A DNA stretch of 33,170 nucleotides. Origin: an uncultured Eubacteriales bacterium (GTDB taxonomy: Bacteria; Bacillota; Clostridia; Oscillospirales; Acutalibacteraceae). The stretch is from the NCBI GenBank assembly GCA_934486755.1, contig CAKSQT010000013.1:1-33170 (forward strand), given 5' to 3'. Every line of letters begins with the position of its first letter. The stretch's first letter is position 1. Position numbers and translations under genes: made by a program. This document shows positions 15,126-23,535 of the stretch, piece by piece. The notes beneath the pieces were generated by a model. It was not told where the DNA came from and searched no databases. It saw only the letters and a program-made list of their open reading frames with translations.

Positions 15126-15283
15126 TATGCAAAACATTCAGCATATTTATGCATAGAGATGCAGAATATTTTTGCATATTTTTCCTCATTTCGCCTTGTT
15201 TTGTTTAAATTTGCTATAATATCAGCGAATATTAATGCAATGTTAGTGTTATATTTATGCAAAAATATGTTGACAAACTGCAT
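15126..15283 (+). promoter_or_regulatory. ATGCA/TGCAT operator-like cluster upstream of the amino-acid importer
   Basis: Within about 157 bp ATGCA or TGCAT occurs seven times (15127, 15149/15150, 15159, 15173, 15235, 15257 and 15279). TGCAT-AGAG-ATGCA (15150-15163) is a perfect palindrome with 4-bp spacing, the geometry of an ArgR/AhrC box (TGAAT-N4-ATTCA) with one base changed per half. A 13-mer ATATTTTTGCATA (15166-15178) recurs inverted at 15256-15268, touching the -35 box. This looks like a multi-site operator allowing looping. The regulator is inferred only by geometry. Confidence 0.5.
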
Positions 15284-15298
15284 ATCGTCTGCTATAAT
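15270..15298 (+). promoter_or_regulatory. consensus promoter of the amino-acid ABC operon
   Basis: Perfect TTGACA (15270-15275) and TATAAT (15293-15298) with a 17-nt spacer. One TGCAT element falls inside the spacer and another abuts the -35 box, which favours repression. Confidence 0.9.
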
Positions 15299-15363
15299 CA
15301 TAACATCAAATAAAACAGCGGCGCAAAACCGCAAAACAAAATTTCAGAAATGAGGAAACAAAA

Positions 15364-16149
15364 ATGAAAAACTTAAAGAAAATTGCAGCATTGGTTTTAA
15401 CCGCTGCACTCGTAGTTGCTCTTGCAGCTTGCGGCTCATCAAAGGACACAACATCAGACGTTGCTTCTAAGGACAAGAGCGACAGTTCAACCTTGGTTAT
15501 GGGAACAAACGCTTCCTTCCCTCCGTATGAATTTGTTGACGACGACGGAAACATCGCAGGCATCGACGCTGAAATAGCTCAGGCTATTGCCGACAAGCTC
15601 GGTATGAAGCTCGAAATCAAAGATATGGAATTTGACTCGCTTATCCCTGCTGTTAAAGGAAACTCAATTGACGTTGTACTTGCCGGTATGACCGTTACAG
15701 ACGAGAGGAAACAGTCGGTTGACTTTTCTGACAGCTATTCAACAGGCGTTCAGGTCGTAATCGTTAAAGAAGGCTCTGACATAAAATCCGTTGACGATCT
15801 CGAAGGCAAAAAGATAGGCGTTCAGGCTGGAACGACAGGCGATACATATTGCACAGACGATTTCGGCGCTGAAAACGTTAAACAGTATCAGAACGGTTCA
15901 CTCGCGGTTGCCGCTCTTGCAAACGGTCAGGTTGACTGTGTTGTAATCGACAACGAGCCTGCTAAGAACTATGTTGCCGCTAACGCAGGTCTTAAAATCC
16001 TTGACACCGAATATGTAACCGAGGATTATGCAATAGCAGTTTCCAAGGACAACAAAGACCTCCTCAACAAGATAAACAAAGCGCTTGCTGAGCTTAAAGA
16101 AGAAGGCAAGGTTGACGAGATAGTAGGCAAATACATCAAAGCCGAATAA
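15364..16149 (+). CDS. amino-acid ABC transporter substrate-binding lipoprotein
   Basis: Extracytoplasmic solute receptor of the family 3 bacterial binding proteins (polar and basic amino acids, glutamine, cystine). A lipoprotein signal peptide ends in LAAC with Cys23 as the lipidation site, followed by a Ser/Asp-rich linker and the two-lobed domain. Family signatures are ASFPPYEFVDDDGNIAGIDAE, the MTVTDERKQSVDFSDSY segment with the carboxylate-binding arginine, and VVIDNEPAKNYV near the hinge. The length of 261 residues is normal. It is first of a three-gene importer operon. The ligand cannot be read from sequence; the ArgR-like sites upstream would suit arginine or another basic amino acid. 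Confidence 0.94.
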   Translation: MKNLKKIAALVLTAALVVALAACGSSKDTTSDVASKDKSDSSTLVMGTNASFPPYEFVDDDGNIAGIDAEIAQAIADKLGMKLEIKDMEFDSLIPAVKGNSIDVVLAGMTVTDERKQSVDFSDSYSTGVQVVIVKEGSDIKSVDDLEGKKIGVQAGTTGDTYCTDDFGAENVKQYQNGSLAVAALANGQVDCVVIDNEPAKNYVAANAGLKILDTEYVTEDYAIAVSKDNKDLLNKINKALAELKEEGKVDEIVGKYIKAE

Positions 16150-16168
16150 TTAAAAATTTCGCTTAAAT

Positions 16169-16191
16169 AAGGGCGGCTCACAGCCGCCCTT
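16169..16191 (+). other. intercistronic hairpin after the binding-protein gene
   Basis: A perfect 10-bp GC-rich stem (16169-16178 with 16182-16191) with a 3-nt loop is followed only by ATAG, so it is not a full terminator. Hairpins here commonly protect the binding-protein mRNA and lower expression of the permease and ATPase. Confidence 0.65.
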
Positions 16192-16219
16192 ATAGCTCTA
16201 TATACGAAAGGAAGAAAAA

Positions 16220-17005
16220 ATGGTAGTACTGACATTTGCCAATTGGCTTGCAGACGCCCCGTCGTGGATCACAAGCTGTCCAGAATGGCTGCAACAGCTG
16301 ATTTTCCAGCTTTACCAAACGTTTATATATCAAAACAGGTGGAAATTCTTCACCGACGGACTTAAAATAACGTTTATAGTAACCGTAGGCGCTCTTTTCC
16401 TCGGCATTGTAATCGGTCTTATAATCGCCGTTATAAGAACCACGCACGACACCGTTTCCTCAAATTCACATAAAAAACATATTGGACTTAACTTTGTAAA
16501 TTGGCTTTGCCAGCTTTATCTTACCGTTATCAGAGGTACCCCTATGATGGTTCAGCTTCTTATAATGGGATTTGTAATTATGGTTCCAAAATCGGATACG
16601 GGAATGATATTCTGCGGTATAGTTACCCTCGGAATAAACTCAGGCGCTTACGTTGCGGAGATAGCGCGTTCGGGATTGATGTCGGTTTCACAGGGACAAA
16701 CCGAAGCGGGACGAAGCCTTGGATTTAATTACATACAAACAATGTGGTATATCGTCATTCCTCAGGCAATTAAGAACATACTCCCTGCCCTTGGAAACGA
16801 AATGATTACCCTTTTGAAAGACACTTCGCTTGTTTCCGTGATAGCTCTGCGCGACGTTACAAAACAGGCACAGAACATTGTAAGCAAAACATATCAAGCG
16901 TATGTTCCTTATATAAGTCTTGCAATTATTTATCTTGTTATAGTTATTATTCTTACCAAATTACTCAACATACTTGAAAGGAGGCTGCGTAAGAGTGACC
17001 GCTAA
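16220..17005 (+). CDS. amino-acid ABC transporter permease (HisM/GlnP type)
   Basis: Integral membrane subunit of the polar amino-acid importer, 261 residues. After an unusually long N-terminal extension with several Trp (about 1-50), hydrophobic helices span the rest. The coupling-helix EAA motif reads EAGRSLGFNYIQTMWYIVIPQAIKNILPALGNE in outline, where it contacts the ATPase. YLTVIRGTPMMVQLL is the usual pre-EAA signature. AAAGGAAG precedes the ATG. The 3' end overlaps the ATPase start by 11 bp. A single permease gene suggests a homodimer. Confidence 0.94.
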   Translation: MVVLTFANWLADAPSWITSCPEWLQQLIFQLYQTFIYQNRWKFFTDGLKITFIVTVGALFLGIVIGLIIAVIRTTHDTVSSNSHKKHIGLNFVNWLCQLYLTVIRGTPMMVQLLIMGFVIMVPKSDTGMIFCGIVTLGINSGAYVAEIARSGLMSVSQGQTEAGRSLGFNYIQTMWYIVIPQAIKNILPALGNEMITLLKDTSLVSVIALRDVTKQAQNIVSKTYQAYVPYISLAIIYLVIVIILTKLLNILERRLRKSDR

Positions 17006-17738
17006 CGATACTACGCTTATCAAGGTAAGCAATTTAAAAAAATCTTTCGGTGATATTGAAGTTTTAAAAGGAATAAACACCGAAATTAAAAAGGGTGAGG
17101 TCGTTGTTGTCATAGGACCTTCGGGTTCTGGTAAATCAACATTTTTACGCACCCTCAATCTTCTCGAAATGCCGACGGACGGTCAGATATTTTTTGAGGG
17201 CACCGATATAACCGACCCTTCTATAAATATTAACGTTCACCGTCAGAAAATGGGAATGGTGTTCCAGCAGTTCAACCTCTTCCCCCACATGAGCGTTTTG
17301 AAGAATATGACTATTGCGCCGATGAAGCTGTTGAAAATGTCCAAGGCAGACGCGGAAAAGCTCGCGCTTTCACTTCTTGAACGCGTAGGTCTTGCCGACC
17401 GTGCAGACGCATACCCTAATCAGCTTTCAGGCGGTCAAAAACAGCGTGTTGCAATAGTACGCGCCCTTTGTATGAAGCCTGACGTAATGCTTTTTGACGA
17501 ACCGACCTCGGCGCTCGACCCCGAAATGGTCGGCGAGGTTCTCGACGTTATGAAAAAGCTCGCCGAGGACGGAATGACAATGGCGGTAGTCACTCACGAA
17601 ATGGGCTTTGCGAGAGAGGTTGCCGACCGCGTTCTGTTCATTGATGAGGGCGTTATTATGGAAGAAGGCACACCTGACGAGTTGTTCGGAAATCCGAAAA
17701 GTCCGCGGCTTAAAGATTTTTTAAGCAAGGTAATATAA
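16995..17738 (+). CDS. amino-acid ABC transporter ATP-binding protein
   Basis: ATPase of the polar amino-acid importer (HisP/GlnQ type), 247 residues. Walker A GPSGSGKS lies at 41-48, Q-loop VFQQFNLFPHMS at 89-100, signature LSGGQKQR at 144-151, Walker B VMLFDE at 164-169 and the H-loop His at 201; all are intact. The start is taken as GTG at 16995, 10 nt after AAAGGAGG. An in-frame TTG at 16974 lies upstream of and within that ribosome site and is rejected. Translation is coupled to the permease by the overlap. A terminator follows directly. Confidence 0.95.
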   Translation: MTANDTTLIKVSNLKKSFGDIEVLKGINTEIKKGEVVVVIGPSGSGKSTFLRTLNLLEMPTDGQIFFEGTDITDPSININVHRQKMGMVFQQFNLFPHMSVLKNMTIAPMKLLKMSKADAEKLALSLLERVGLADRADAYPNQLSGGQKQRVAIVRALCMKPDVMLFDEPTSALDPEMVGEVLDVMKKLAEDGMTMAVVTHEMGFAREVADRVLFIDEGVIMEEGTPDELFGNPKSPRLKDFLSKVI

Positions 17739-17779
17739 AAATAAGACTGCAATCAATAGAGATTGCAGTCTTATTTTTT
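17739..17779. terminator. bidirectional terminator between the ABC operon and the FKBP lipoprotein gene
   Basis: A perfect 16-bp stem (17739-17754 with 17761-17776) with a 6-nt loop has T runs on both strands (TTATTTTTT on plus, TTATTTTTAT on minus). It serves the two converging operons. Confidence 0.93.
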
Positions 17780-17781
17780 GC

Positions 17782-18804
17782 TTATTTTTCAATTACAGCG
17801 TTTTTATAAAGATAATCGGTAACCATTTCATCAACAGTCAGGTATTCAAAATAATACCTGCCGTAATAATTTTCAAGTGTATCCGCCGTAATTCCCGAGC
17901 TGTTATAGCTGTTAACGGTATCTGATATTTTTTTGTCAACATCCTCCGACGTCACCTTGTTATCGGTCGCGTCCAAAATAGCGTACATAATAAGCTGTGT
18001 GTCCATAAGCGGTTTTATTTGATTGCTTACGGCGTTATCTTTAAATTGTGCCTCGGTCATATTGTTGTAGCTTAAATAGTCGCTTAACGTGGCGTTATTG
18101 TTTTTAAGATTTGTTTCAACCGTATTTTTGTATGCGTTATAAATTGTGTCTATATCCGTATCAGGATATTTCTTTATTTTTGAATTGGCGCAAACGGTAT
18201 CAACCAAATACTTTTTTACCGCCCTGTCTTCAACGTCTTCATTATATTTATCAAGCGACTCAAAACCCATTTGCGAATAAAAGTCCTCAGGCTTCATTTC
18301 TTCCGATGTTTTTACGTAATTAACCGTCACGGTAAACACTACCGCCTGACCTGCAAGTTCTTCCGACTGATAGCCCTCAGGAAACGTCAGGTTAAGGTCA
18401 ACAGTATCGCCGATATTTACACCGATAAGTCCGCTTTCAAATCCGTCAATAAAGCTGTTTGAGCCTATTTCAAGGTCGTAACCGCTTGCGGTGCCGCCAG
18501 AAAACGCCACGCCGTCTTTCTTGCCGACATAGTCAATATTCACCGTGTCACCGTCGGCAACGGTTCCCGAAGTTTTCTGAACATAATAGCCGCCGTTTTC
18601 AACATCGGAAGAAATAATATCTTTTTTGTATCCGTCCATAGTATCAGAAGACATATCAACGGGTATTTTTTCGTATTCGCCGAGTTTTACGTATTTTGAC
18701 AGATCCGTGTTATAAAGTACCCTGCCGCTTGCCGCCTTTTTGCCGCACCCCGACGCGCAAAGGCACAGCGCAATACAAAAAACAACTGCTAAAAATCTTT
18801 TCAT
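17782..18804 (-). CDS. trigger-factor-like FKBP peptidyl-prolyl isomerase lipoprotein
   Basis: Surface lipoprotein of 340 residues. The signal peptide ends in ASGC with Cys20 as the likely lipidated residue. An FKBP-type PPIase domain (about 80-165) reads ADGDTVNIDYVG, then SFIDGFESGLIGVNIGDT, then LTFPEGYQSEELAGQAVVF. A long helical C-terminal region (170-335) resembles the trigger factor chaperone arms. The combination suggests a folding catalyst acting outside the membrane, similar in role to PrsA, but derived from trigger factor; the role is inferred. AGAGGG lies 7 nt before the ATG. It is the last gene after prfB, with a 14-bp gap. Confidence 0.82.
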   Translation of the reverse strand: MKRFLAVVFCIALCLCASGCGKKAASGRVLYNTDLSKYVKLGEYEKIPVDMSSDTMDGYKKDIISSDVENGGYYVQKTSGTVADGDTVNIDYVGKKDGVAFSGGTASGYDLEIGSNSFIDGFESGLIGVNIGDTVDLNLTFPEGYQSEELAGQAVVFTVTVNYVKTSEEMKPEDFYSQMGFESLDKYNEDVEDRAVKKYLVDTVCANSKIKKYPDTDIDTIYNAYKNTVETNLKNNNATLSDYLSYNNMTEAQFKDNAVSNQIKPLMDTQLIMYAILDATDNKVTSEDVDKKISDTVNSYNSSGITADTLENYYGRYYFEYLTVDEMVTDYLYKNAVIEK

Positions 18805-18818
18805 TTTACTACCCTCTT

Positions 18819-19940
18819 TTAACTATTATTAAGCTCGCCCTTGGAATCGGCTTTTAAATATGCGTTTATATATCCGTCAAGGTCGCCGTCCATAACGGCG
18901 TTGATGTTGCCGTTTTCATATCCTGTGCGGTGATCCTTGACAAGCGTATACGGCATAAACACATAGGAGCGTATCTGTGACCCCCAAGCGATTTCCTTTT
19001 GAACGCCCTTAATATCCTCAATTTTTTCCAAATGCTCGCGTTCCTTGATTTCAAGGAGCTTTGATTTAAGCATTTTCATCGCCTGATCGCGGTTTTGGAA
19101 CTGACTGCGCTCATTCTGACAGGCAACCACTATACCCGTCGGTATGTGGGTAAGGCGCACCGCAGACGAGGTTTTATTGATGTGCTGACCGCCCGCGCCT
19201 GACGAACGGAAAACGTCCATTTTAATATCTTCATCGCGAATTTCAACGTCATTGTCATCGCTTATCTCAGGCATAACCTCGATTGAAGCAAAGGAAGTGT
19301 GCCGTCTGCCAGAAGCGTCAAACGGAGATACGCGCACAAGGCGGTGTACGCCCGATTCGCTCTTTAAATAACCATAAGCGTTTTCGCCCTCTACAAGCAA
19401 AACAGCGCTTTTAAGTCCCGCCTCGTCGCCGTCAAGCGAATCAAGCATATTAACCTTAAAGCCGTGTCTTTCGCCCCAGCGAATATACATACGCACAAGC
19501 ATTGAGACCCAATCCATAGCCTCGGTTCCGCCCGCGCCCGCGTGAAACGTCAGAATTGCGTTGTTTTTATCGTATTCACCCGTTAAAAGCGTTTGCAAAC
19601 GCTGTGCGGCAAGCCGATTTTCAAGGTCGTCTATCGAATTTGATATCTCGTCAACAAGCGAAAGATCGCCTTCCTCATCACCCATTTCTATAAGCACTTC
19701 CAAATCGTCGTATGATTGCCTTATGCCGTCATACTCCTCAACGGTGTTTTTTAGTTTTCCCGTTTTCTGAACTATTTTCTGCGATTCTTCAAGATTGTCC
19801 CAAAATCCGTCAGAAGCCGCCTTTGCTTCAAGCTCCTCTATTTCGGATTTTAAATGATCGTAGCCGATAGCGTCCTTCAAATCGCTTATTTCATCTTTAT
19901 TTGATTCAAGTCTTAACTTTAATTGCTCAAATTCAAGCAT
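18819..19940 (-). CDS. prfB: peptide chain release factor 2, no programmed frameshift
   Basis: Release factor reading UAA and UGA. The stop-recognition tripeptide SPF is at 205-207 and the peptidyl-hydrolase GGQ at 250-252, the same numbers as in E. coli RF2. The start is ATG at 19940, 6 nt after GGAGG lying in the end of prmA; prmA's TAA and this ATG share one base (TAATG), so translation is coupled. An upstream GTG at 19973 is not needed. Most bacterial prfB genes need a +1 frameshift at an early in-frame UGA for autoregulation. Here MLEFEQLKLRLESNKDEISD runs straight into the normal protein, so that control is absent. Confidence 0.97.
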   Translation of the reverse strand: MLEFEQLKLRLESNKDEISDLKDAIGYDHLKSEIEELEAKAASDGFWDNLEESQKIVQKTGKLKNTVEEYDGIRQSYDDLEVLIEMGDEEGDLSLVDEISNSIDDLENRLAAQRLQTLLTGEYDKNNAILTFHAGAGGTEAMDWVSMLVRMYIRWGERHGFKVNMLDSLDGDEAGLKSAVLLVEGENAYGYLKSESGVHRLVRVSPFDASGRRHTSFASIEVMPEISDDNDVEIRDEDIKMDVFRSSGAGGQHINKTSSAVRLTHIPTGIVVACQNERSQFQNRDQAMKMLKSKLLEIKEREHLEKIEDIKGVQKEIAWGSQIRSYVFMPYTLVKDHRTGYENGNINAVMDGDLDGYINAYLKADSKGELNNS

Positions 19941-20863
19941 TATTTTCCTCCCATTAAAAGATACGCGCGCCAATTATCTCTTGTATGCGCTTCAACAACC
20001 TTAAAGCCTCGGTCTTGCGCAGCGTTTAACACATCTTGCTCACGCATATCTATTATGCCTGAAACGATAAACAAAGTATCATCGTTCATATATTCTTTTA
20101 CGCCGTCCATAAGTCTGATTACGACATCAGCAACGATATTGGCGCAGATAACGTCGTATTTTCCGCTGACCTTATCCGCCAAATCTCCCACAAAGAACTC
20201 GGTTCGGTCGGTTATGCCGTTTATTTCAGCGTTTTCGCGGGCTGTTTTTACCGATTGAGCGTCAATATCCACACCTACCGCCTTTTCAGCCCCCAAAATA
20301 ACCGAAGCCACCGCAAGTATGCCGCTGCCGCAGCCTATATCAAGAACCGTCATACCGTCCTTTATGTGACTGTCAAGCATTTCAAGGCACAGCGAGGTTG
20401 TTGCGTGCGTTCCCGTTCCGAAAGCGGCGCCTGGGTCTATGTGCAGAATTTTGCGGTTTTGTTTGTTTTCGTACTTTTCCCAACTCGGCACAATTGCGAG
20501 CCTATTCCCTATTTCGGTTGATTTAAAGTATTTCTTCCAATTTTCGTTCCATTCGGTATCGTTTACGCCAACGGTATCGCATTTGTATTCAATACCCGCC
20601 GCAGTAAGACGTTCTTTCAGAAACTCCAATGCCTCTGCCGCGTTATCGGTCTTAGAAATATAAATGTGAATAACCGCCTTGCTCCTGTCCTTTTCAAGCA
20701 ATTCTTCATCAATAAGGTCGATATGCGCGATATTAACCGCTTGTTCTTCAAGGTCGGAATAATCCTCTATGTATATGCCGTAAGGAACGGTCATATTAGC
20801 AATTGCCGCCGCAGTATCGGAGTCCCCGCCCGACACGGTAACGTTAATTTCAGTCCAATCCAT
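19940..20863 (-). CDS. prmA: ribosomal protein L11 methyltransferase
   Basis: S-adenosylmethionine-dependent enzyme that trimethylates ribosomal protein L11. The N-terminal substrate-recognition domain (1-100) is followed by the catalytic Rossmann domain with DPGAAFGTGTH (143-153), SAM loop VLDIGCGSGILAVAS (173-187) and the ANIV motif (CANIVADVV). The length of 307 residues is normal. CGGAG precedes the ATG. It has its own promoter (20894-20922), overlaps prfB by one base, and probably forms a prmA-prfB-lipoprotein operon. Confidence 0.96.
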   Translation of the reverse strand: MDWTEINVTVSGGDSDTAAAIANMTVPYGIYIEDYSDLEEQAVNIAHIDLIDEELLEKDRSKAVIHIYISKTDNAAEALEFLKERLTAAGIEYKCDTVGVNDTEWNENWKKYFKSTEIGNRLAIVPSWEKYENKQNRKILHIDPGAAFGTGTHATTSLCLEMLDSHIKDGMTVLDIGCGSGILAVASVILGAEKAVGVDIDAQSVKTARENAEINGITDRTEFFVGDLADKVSGKYDVICANIVADVVIRLMDGVKEYMNDDTLFIVSGIIDMREQDVLNAAQDRGFKVVEAHTRDNWRAYLLMGGK

Positions 20864-20893
20864 TTGAATCTCCGTTTCAACAGTAATATTATG

Positions 20894-20922
20894 ATTATAT
20901 CATATTTATTATCATTAGTCAC
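20894..20922 (-). promoter_or_regulatory. promoter for prmA-prfB
   Basis: GTGACT (20922-20917), a 17-nt spacer and TATAAT (20899-20894) on the minus strand lie between the alaX stop and prmA. Read-through from murC-alaX is also possible because no terminator is visible. Confidence 0.6.
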
Positions 20923-22068
20923 TTATTTTTTAAAATAAGCAGACAGTTCATCGCCCGTTGCGATTACTGTGCCTTGCACCATACCGTTGCGGCCGCCGCC
21001 TTTTACTTCAAATTTATGTTTAAACTCGTCAAAGAACTTATCAAGCTCGTCGGGTTCGCCGCAAACGGCAAAATCATATTTATTATCGGCGCCCGAAAAC
21101 ACCGCTCTTATACCTCCGAGGCGCTTATAGAGCCTGTCCGCAGTTAGTTGAAGTTCTTTCATATTAAAGCCGTCTTCAAAAATTGCGGTTTCATAGGCGG
21201 ACCCGTTAAAAGAATTTACCTTTAATTCTATAAGCCTTTTACGCATATCTGACAGTTCGCTTTTAAGCTCGGCTGTTTGTTCAAGAAGCTGTCTTACGCC
21301 GCGGACAGTTTCATCCTGTTTAAGCGACAGCATTTCAGCTGTTTCGGCGGTTGCGGAATATCTTTCGTTATAATCTTCAAGCGCATCGGTTCCGCATCTT
21401 ATAAACATACGTATACCGCCGCGGAGTTTGTGAAAATCAAGTATTTTTATTATTCCTATTTCAGAAGCCGATTTTACGTGCGGCGCGCAACAGGCGCAAA
21501 TATCGTAACCCTCAATTTTAACAAGACGGACATTGCCCTCAATGCCAGATTTACTGCGGTAATCGGTTTTGACAAGCTCATCGGCGGTAGGATAATACGC
21601 CGTAAATGCGGCATTTTCATAAACGGCTTCATTCGCCATACGCTCGACCTCGCAAAGCTGTGTACGGTCAAGCACGTCGCTTATATCCATTGTTACGTAA
21701 TCCTCGCCGAGATGAAAACCGACATTATCATAACCGTACAGCTTGTGAATAATTCCCGACAGTATATGCTCTCCCGAATGGTTCTGCATATTGCGAAATC
21801 TGCGTTTCCAATCAATACGGCAGTTTACATCTATGCTTTCTTCAACCTTTTCATCGGTAAAATGAAGAATTTCGCCGTCAATTATCTGAACATCATAAAC
21901 ATTCACGTTGCCGATTTTTCCTTTATCGGACGCCTGTCCCCCGCCCTCGGGGAAAAAAGCCGTTTTATCAAGCACGGCGTAGAACTTGCCGCCGCGCTCA
22001 CCGCTTTTTACAACGCTTGCTTCAAACGACTTTATATGCGAGTCTGTTTCGTACAGTTTTTCGGTCAT
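20923..22068 (-). CDS. alanyl-tRNA editing protein, AlaX long form with DHHA1 domain
   Basis: Stand-alone tRNA-editing hydrolase related to the editing half of alanyl-tRNA synthetase; members deacylate Ser- or Gly-tRNA(Ala). FFPEGGGQASDKG opens the editing fold. Zinc ligands are HSGEH (97-101) and Cys193/His197 of CACCAPH. A coiled coil (about 240-285) leads to a C-terminal DHHA1-like domain with VKGGGRNGMVQGTV. The 381 residues match the long AlaX form. The start ATG overlaps the murC stop in ATGA, with GGTGA 6 nt upstream, so it is translationally coupled to murC. No synthetase catalytic core is present, so it is not a truncated alaS. Confidence 0.9.
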   Translation of the reverse strand: MTEKLYETDSHIKSFEASVVKSGERGGKFYAVLDKTAFFPEGGGQASDKGKIGNVNVYDVQIIDGEILHFTDEKVEESIDVNCRIDWKRRFRNMQNHSGEHILSGIIHKLYGYDNVGFHLGEDYVTMDISDVLDRTQLCEVERMANEAVYENAAFTAYYPTADELVKTDYRSKSGIEGNVRLVKIEGYDICACCAPHVKSASEIGIIKILDFHKLRGGIRMFIRCGTDALEDYNERYSATAETAEMLSLKQDETVRGVRQLLEQTAELKSELSDMRKRLIELKVNSFNGSAYETAIFEDGFNMKELQLTADRLYKRLGGIRAVFSGADNKYDFAVCGEPDELDKFFDEFKHKFEVKGGGRNGMVQGTVIATGDELSAYFKK

Positions 22069-23447
22069 TTACTGTCACCTAATCTGTTTGTAATTATATG
22101 CGCGACCTTATAAATATCGCCGCCGCCCATAGTGATGACCAAGTCGCCTTCGCCCGCAATTTCTATTACGCGGTCGGCAACCTTTTCAAAGCCGTCTATC
22201 ACCTCGGCGTCTTTAAGACCTGCCGCTAAATCCTCGGAATAAATACCGTATTCGTTTATTTCCCGCGAACCCATTATAGGGGTTAAAATAACCTTATCTG
22301 CAACCGAAAGCGCTTTTATAAAATCGTCCTTTAAAAGCGCGGTTCTCGAAAAAGTGAACGGCTGGAACACCGCTATTACCCTTTTATAGTCAAGGTGCTT
22401 TGCGGCGGTAAGGGTGGCGTTTATTTCGGTGGGGTGATGCGCATAATCGTCCGCAAGCATAAAGCCGTTATACTTACCAATAAATTCAAAACGCCTGCCA
22501 GCACCCGTGAATTTTTCTATTGCTTCCTTTATGCCCTTAGCGTCAACGCCCAAATCGAAGCACACGGCAAATGCCGCAAGTCCGTTTAACACATTGTGAT
22601 GACCTGGGATATGCATTTCTATATTTATTATTTTTTTATTATCTCTTATCACATCAAAAGAAAATCCGTATTTACCCTTTGTTATATTGTCGGCGTGATA
22701 ATAATTGCCGTCGGACAGGCCGAACGTCTTTACCTCGGCTGAAATATTTTCCGCCGCCTTCAACGCAAGATTATCGTCGCCGTTTACGTAGCATTTTCCC
22801 GCCATTGACAGGAACTTATGGAACGAAAGGGTGAGATTTTCCATAGTTTTAAAATAATCAAGATGGTCGTTGTCGATATTGAGAAGAACGGCAATATCGG
22901 GCGACATCTGCAAAAAAGTATCAACAAATTCACAAGACTCGCAAACAAGCAGCTCCGACTTACCCGCCACACCGTTTGAATTAATAAGCGGAAGTCTGCC
23001 GCCTATTACGGCTGACGGATCCATCTTGTTTAAAAGCAAGATTTGTGTTATCATAGATGTAACGGTGGTTTTGCCGTGAGTACCGCATACGCCCACAACA
23101 TTATCGTAATGTCTTGTAAGCGCGCCCAAAAGGTGCGAACGCTCCATAGTGGGTACGCCTGCTCTGCGGGCTTCGGCAAGTTCGGGATTATCCTTTGAAA
23201 TAGCCGCGGAATAAACAATAAGCTCCGCCGCGTTTATATTCTCGGGACGGTGTCCCATATACACGGTAATTCCCATACTGCGTATACGCTTTAACGGGTC
23301 GCTTTCGTTATTGTCCGAACCTGTTAATATATATCCTTTGGAATGGAGTATTTCGGCAAGCGGACACATACCGCTTCCGCCTATTCCTATCATATGAATG
23401 TGTTTTACATTTTCAAGAATTTTATCTTCCGTGCGCAGCTGTTTCAT
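22065..23447 (-). CDS. murC: UDP-N-acetylmuramate--L-alanine ligase
   Basis: Cytoplasmic ligase adding L-alanine to UDP-MurNAc, the first stem-peptide step. The N-terminal nucleotide-sugar domain has HMIGIGGSGM (18-27). The central ATPase has CGTHGKTTVTSM (P-loop 112-118), ESCEFVDTFL and NIDNDHLDYF. The C-terminal ligase domain has DDYAHHPTEI. The 460 residues are normal. The start is ATG at 23447, 7 nt after AAAGGAG; a frame extension to 23579 adds 44 residues with no homology and overlaps cca, so it is rejected. alaX follows with a 4-bp ATGA overlap. Confidence 0.97.
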   Translation of the reverse strand: MKQLRTEDKILENVKHIHMIGIGGSGMCPLAEILHSKGYILTGSDNNESDPLKRIRSMGITVYMGHRPENINAAELIVYSAAISKDNPELAEARRAGVPTMERSHLLGALTRHYDNVVGVCGTHGKTTVTSMITQILLLNKMDPSAVIGGRLPLINSNGVAGKSELLVCESCEFVDTFLQMSPDIAVLLNIDNDHLDYFKTMENLTLSFHKFLSMAGKCYVNGDDNLALKAAENISAEVKTFGLSDGNYYHADNITKGKYGFSFDVIRDNKKIINIEMHIPGHHNVLNGLAAFAVCFDLGVDAKGIKEAIEKFTGAGRRFEFIGKYNGFMLADDYAHHPTEINATLTAAKHLDYKRVIAVFQPFTFSRTALLKDDFIKALSVADKVILTPIMGSREINEYGIYSEDLAAGLKDAEVIDGFEKVADRVIEIAGEGDLVITMGGGDIYKVAHIITNRLGDSK

Positions 23448-23480
23448 AAAGCCACTCCTTTTATAAATTTCTACCCCTTT

Positions 23481-23509
23481 ATTATATTGCTTTTGCGACG
23501 AAAAATAAA
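23481..23509 (-). promoter_or_regulatory. probable promoter of murC-alaX
   Basis: TATAAT (23486-23481) on the minus strand has a weak -35 (TTTATT, 23509-23504) at 17-nt spacing. It lies in the 88-bp murC/cca divergent spacer. No clear plus-strand promoter for cca is visible there. Confidence 0.45.
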
Positions 23510-23535
23510 CCTTTTTTTGACAACAGGTGAAAAAT

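Noticed and set aside
16974..16994. TTG start seven codons upstream in the amino-acid ATPase gene
   Set aside because: The codon overlaps the AAAGGAGG ribosome site that serves the GTG at 16995.
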